From the NCBI RefSeq assembly GCF_011761235.1, contig NZ_JAAOYW010000001.1, forward strand, positions 620,781 through 684,780: a stretch of DNA of 64,000 bases. The letters are read 5' to 3'. The notes under the pieces are model-generated. The model saw nothing but the letters and a program-made list of their open reading frames with translations. It made no database searches and was not told where the DNA came from. Position numbers and translations under genes: made by a program. This document shows, one piece after another, positions 61,798-64,000 of this stretch. Source of the stretch: Frigoribacterium faeni. Its GTDB lineage: Bacteria > Actinomycetota > Actinomycetes > Actinomycetales > Microbacteriaceae. Each line of letters begins with the position of its first letter. The stretch's first letter is position 1.

Positions 61798-64000
61798 GCG
61801 GGACCCTCCGCCTTGGTGGTTGCCGTGACCGAGGCGTCGCCGCGGTCGTCCTCTTCTTCTTGCCGGTCGACCTCGGCGCCGAGGCTCCGCAGCACGTCGA
61901 GCACGAGCCCGACGACCACGAGGTAGACCCCGATGTCGAAGAAGGTCGACGTGACGAACTCGACGTGCCCGAGCAGGGGCAGCTCGCCCTCGACCCAGGT
62001 CGAGGTGAGCGCGTCGGCGCCGAAGAAGAGAGGGGTGACGGCCGTGGCCACGACGATCAGCAGACCGGCGCCGAGCACCTTGCCCGCGTCGAGCGGGGCC
62101 GCGGCGCCGAGCTCGAAGCGGCCGCCCGCGAGGTAGCGCGCCACGAAGGCCATGCCCGCGACGAGGCCGCCCGCGAAGCCGCCGCCGGGCAGGTTGTGGC
62201 CGGCGAAGAGCAGGTAGATCGAGACGACCACGATCGCGTGGAACAGCAGGCGGACGACGACCTCGAGCAGGATCGAACGGTTCTGCGGCGCCAGCTTGCG
62301 CCCGGCGAGCAGCCACGCACGGCGGTCGCCCTCGGCCTCGGCGCCGACGGCCGGGCCGGACACGGCGTCGGCACGGTCGGGCTGGGCGCCGCCCCCGTCG
62401 GAGCCGGGCACGAGGGGCGCGGGCTCCAGGGCCGGGCGGACGCGGGCCAGGAAGCGCTGGGCCCGGGTGCGGCGCGCGGGACGGGGCAGCATGTCGGTGC
62501 GCGAGGTGAGGAACACGAGGCTCGCGACACCGGTGGCGGCGGCGATCAGCACGCTGATCTCGCCCATGGTGTCCCAGCCGCGGATGTCGACCAGCGTCAC
62601 GTTGACGACGTTCTTGCCGTGCCCGCCGACGACGGCGAGCTCGGGGAACGCCGTCGAGATGGTGGAGCCGGAGCGGGCCCCGAGCGCGACGACGGCGATG
62701 GTGGCCATGACGCACGCGACGGAGACCGCGATGACGGCCCGCAGGGCGCGGTGCGAGCGCCCGTTGCGGTCGCCGAGGCGCGCTGGCAGGCGACGAAGCA
62801 CGAGCACGAACGCGATGAGGGTGATGGTCTCGATCAGCGCCTGCGTGAGCGCCAGGTCGGGGGCGCCGTGCAGCGCGAACAGCGCCGCCATGCCGTAGCC
62901 GGTCACGCCGACCAGCACGACCGCCTGGAACCGTTTGTTCGACCGCGCCGCGGCGACGGCGCCGACGATCATGAGGCCGCCGACGGCGAGCTGCGCCGGG
63001 TAGTCCCAGATGACGGCGGCGTCGGGCCAGCTGCGGTTGGACGACAGGGTGACGACGCTCGACACCACGAAGACGACCAGGATGGTGCCGAGGTAGAACG
63101 GCAGGGAGCCGCGCTGCGTCGTCGCGGTGGTGCGCGAGGCCGTCTTGTCGATGCCCGTCATGATGCGCACGTAGCCGTCGGAGGCGCGGGGCAGGAACGA
63201 GGCCGCCTTCTGCACGGCCGAGACCCGGTCGCGCTGCCAGAACATCACGGCGCCCAGCAGGAGCGACAGCGCCGTCAGGCCGAGCGCGGGCTCGAAGCCG
63301 TGCCAGAGGGCCAGGTGGTACGGGCCGTGCTCGCCCTCGACGTGGGGCAGGGTGTCGGCGTACCGCGCGAGGACGCCGTCGAGCGGCGACGCCGCGAAGC
63401 CGAGGCCGAGGCTCAGCACGGCGAGCACGGCCGGCGCGGCGAGGAAGTCGATGTGCTCGCGGACGAAGTCGACCGGGGCCACGTCGCGCTTGCGGGCGAA
63501 CGCCCCCCAGAGGAACCGCAGGCTGTAGGCGGTCGTGAGCACCGACCCGACGACGACGCCCGCCAGGGCGACGACGCCCCAGGCGCTGCCGTGCTCGGCG
63601 TCGGCGAGCAGGGCCGAGAGCACTGCCTCTTTCGCGACGAAGCCGAACGTCGGCGGCACCCCCGCCATCGAGGCGAGCGCGACGACGGTGATGACGACCA
63701 GCACGGGCGCCTGCCGCCCCAGGCCGCTGAGCTTGCGCAGGTCACGCGTGCCGGTGCGGTGGTCGACGACGCCGACGACGAGGAACAGGGTGGCCTTGAA
63801 CAGGGCGTGCGCGACGAGCAGGGCGAGGGCGGCGAGCCCGGCGTCGCGGGTGCCGTAGCCGGCGACGATCGTCAGGAAGCCCAGCTGGCTGACGGTGCCG
63901 TAGGCGAGCACGAGCTTGAGGTCGTGCTGGCGCAGCGCCCGGTAGCCGCCGAGCAGCATGGTGACGACGCCGACGGTGACGACGACCTCTTGCCAGCCGG
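61794..64000 (-). CDS. mrpA: Mrp-type cation/proton antiporter subunit A fused to B, partial at its N-terminal end
   Basis: The visible 735 residues are the C-terminal part; the gene enters from beyond the right edge. RALRQHDLKLVLAYGTVSQLGFL and AHALFKATLFLVVG belong to the NuoL-like half, with VPPTFGFVAKEAVLSALL. The MrpA C-terminal part (TQALIETITLIAFVLVLRRL) leads into a complete MrpB domain (LPGGGFAGGLVAGMAFVARYLAGG, then FFDIGVYLVVVGLVLDVLRSLG). Fusion of A and B is typical of actinobacteria and explains the absence of a separate mrpB. Confidence 0.95.
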   Translation of the reverse strand, partial: GWQEVVVTVGVVTMLLGGYRALRQHDLKLVLAYGTVSQLGFLTIVAGYGTRDAGLAALALLVAHALFKATLFLVVGVVDHRTGTRDLRKLSGLGRQAPVLVVITVVALASMAGVPPTFGFVAKEAVLSALLADAEHGSAWGVVALAGVVVGSVLTTAYSLRFLWGAFARKRDVAPVDFVREHIDFLAAPAVLAVLSLGLGFAASPLDGVLARYADTLPHVEGEHGPYHLALWHGFEPALGLTALSLLLGAVMFWQRDRVSAVQKAASFLPRASDGYVRIMTGIDKTASRTTATTQRGSLPFYLGTILVVFVVSSVVTLSSNRSWPDAAVIWDYPAQLAVGGLMIVGAVAAARSNKRFQAVVLVGVTGYGMAALFALHGAPDLALTQALIETITLIAFVLVLRRLPARLGDRNGRSHRALRAVIAVSVACVMATIAVVALGARSGSTISTAFPELAVVGGHGKNVVNVTLVDIRGWDTMGEISVLIAAATGVASLVFLTSRTDMLPRPARRTRAQRFLARVRPALEPAPLVPGSDGGGAQPDRADAVSGPAVGAEAEGDRRAWLLAGRKLAPQNRSILLEVVVRLLFHAIVVVSIYLLFAGHNLPGGGFAGGLVAGMAFVARYLAGGRFELGAAAPLDAGKVLGAGLLIVVATAVTPLFFGADALTSTWVEGELPLLGHVEFVTSTFFDIGVYLVVVGLVLDVLRSLGAEVDRQEEEDDRGDASVTATTKAEGPA

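Overview
This 64 kb window is a stretch of ordinary chromosome from a very GC-rich actinobacterium. Several things point to the family Microbacteriaceae: actinobacterial-only families (DUF2469, DUF3515), frequent GTG starts, four-base ATGA/GTGA gene overlaps, an MrpA-MrpB fusion, and the conserved clusters around rpsP-rimM-trmD-rplS and rnc-mutM-smc-ftsY-ffh. The genus cannot be fixed from sequence reading alone; Frigoribacterium or Curtobacterium-like would fit. No transposase, integrase, phage gene, CRISPR array or rRNA was seen. The only RNA gene is one tRNA-Glu.

Layout. 1-7843 (minus): a long run rpsP-khpA-rimM-trmD-small membrane protein-rplS-lepB-rnhB-DUF2469-yraN-yifB-dprA (dprA cut by the window edge), covering ribosome biogenesis, protein export and DNA processing. 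8097-9242 (plus): a YbdK-type glutamate-cysteine ligase. 9306-19479 (minus): ffh, ftsY, smc, mutM, rnc and rpmF, interrupted by two plus-strand genes, a TerC-family gene behind a yybP-ykoY-type manganese riboswitch and a histidine phosphatase. 19549-27711 (minus): yceD, a transglutaminase/DUF58/MoxR trio, coaD and recG. 27759-38435: acyl-CoA dehydrogenase, rsmD, thiL, a DUF3515 lipoprotein, ddl, gpsA, an acyltransferase, murA and leuDC. 38756-42006 (plus): two adjacent paralogous membrane-anchored beta-propeller proteins of unknown role. 42055-42702: alkB behind a perfect LexA (SOS) box. 42856-47636: a LacI regulator and a sugar ABC importer without its ATPase. 47780-47855: tRNA-Glu(CUC). 48034-58044: an MBL-fold hydrolase, serA, two small membrane proteins coupled to mtlD, and ilvC-ilvN-ilvB-ilvD. 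58139-64000 (minus): an Mrp-type cation/proton antiporter operon whose first gene is cut by the window end.

How the parts work together. leuCD, ilvDBNC and serA give branched-chain amino acid and serine synthesis. ddl and murA serve peptidoglycan; gpsA with the acyltransferase serves glycerophospholipids. SRP and its receptor (ffh, ftsY) act with signal peptidase I in export. The Mrp complex handles sodium and pH.

The most noteworthy signals beyond core annotation are the Mn riboswitch with a sequestered ribosome-binding site, the SOS box on alkB, a recurring 16-base GC-rich word that also builds intergenic hairpins, foreign-looking codon patches in ilvD and yceD, the tandem propeller proteins, and the mtlD-linked small membrane proteins.
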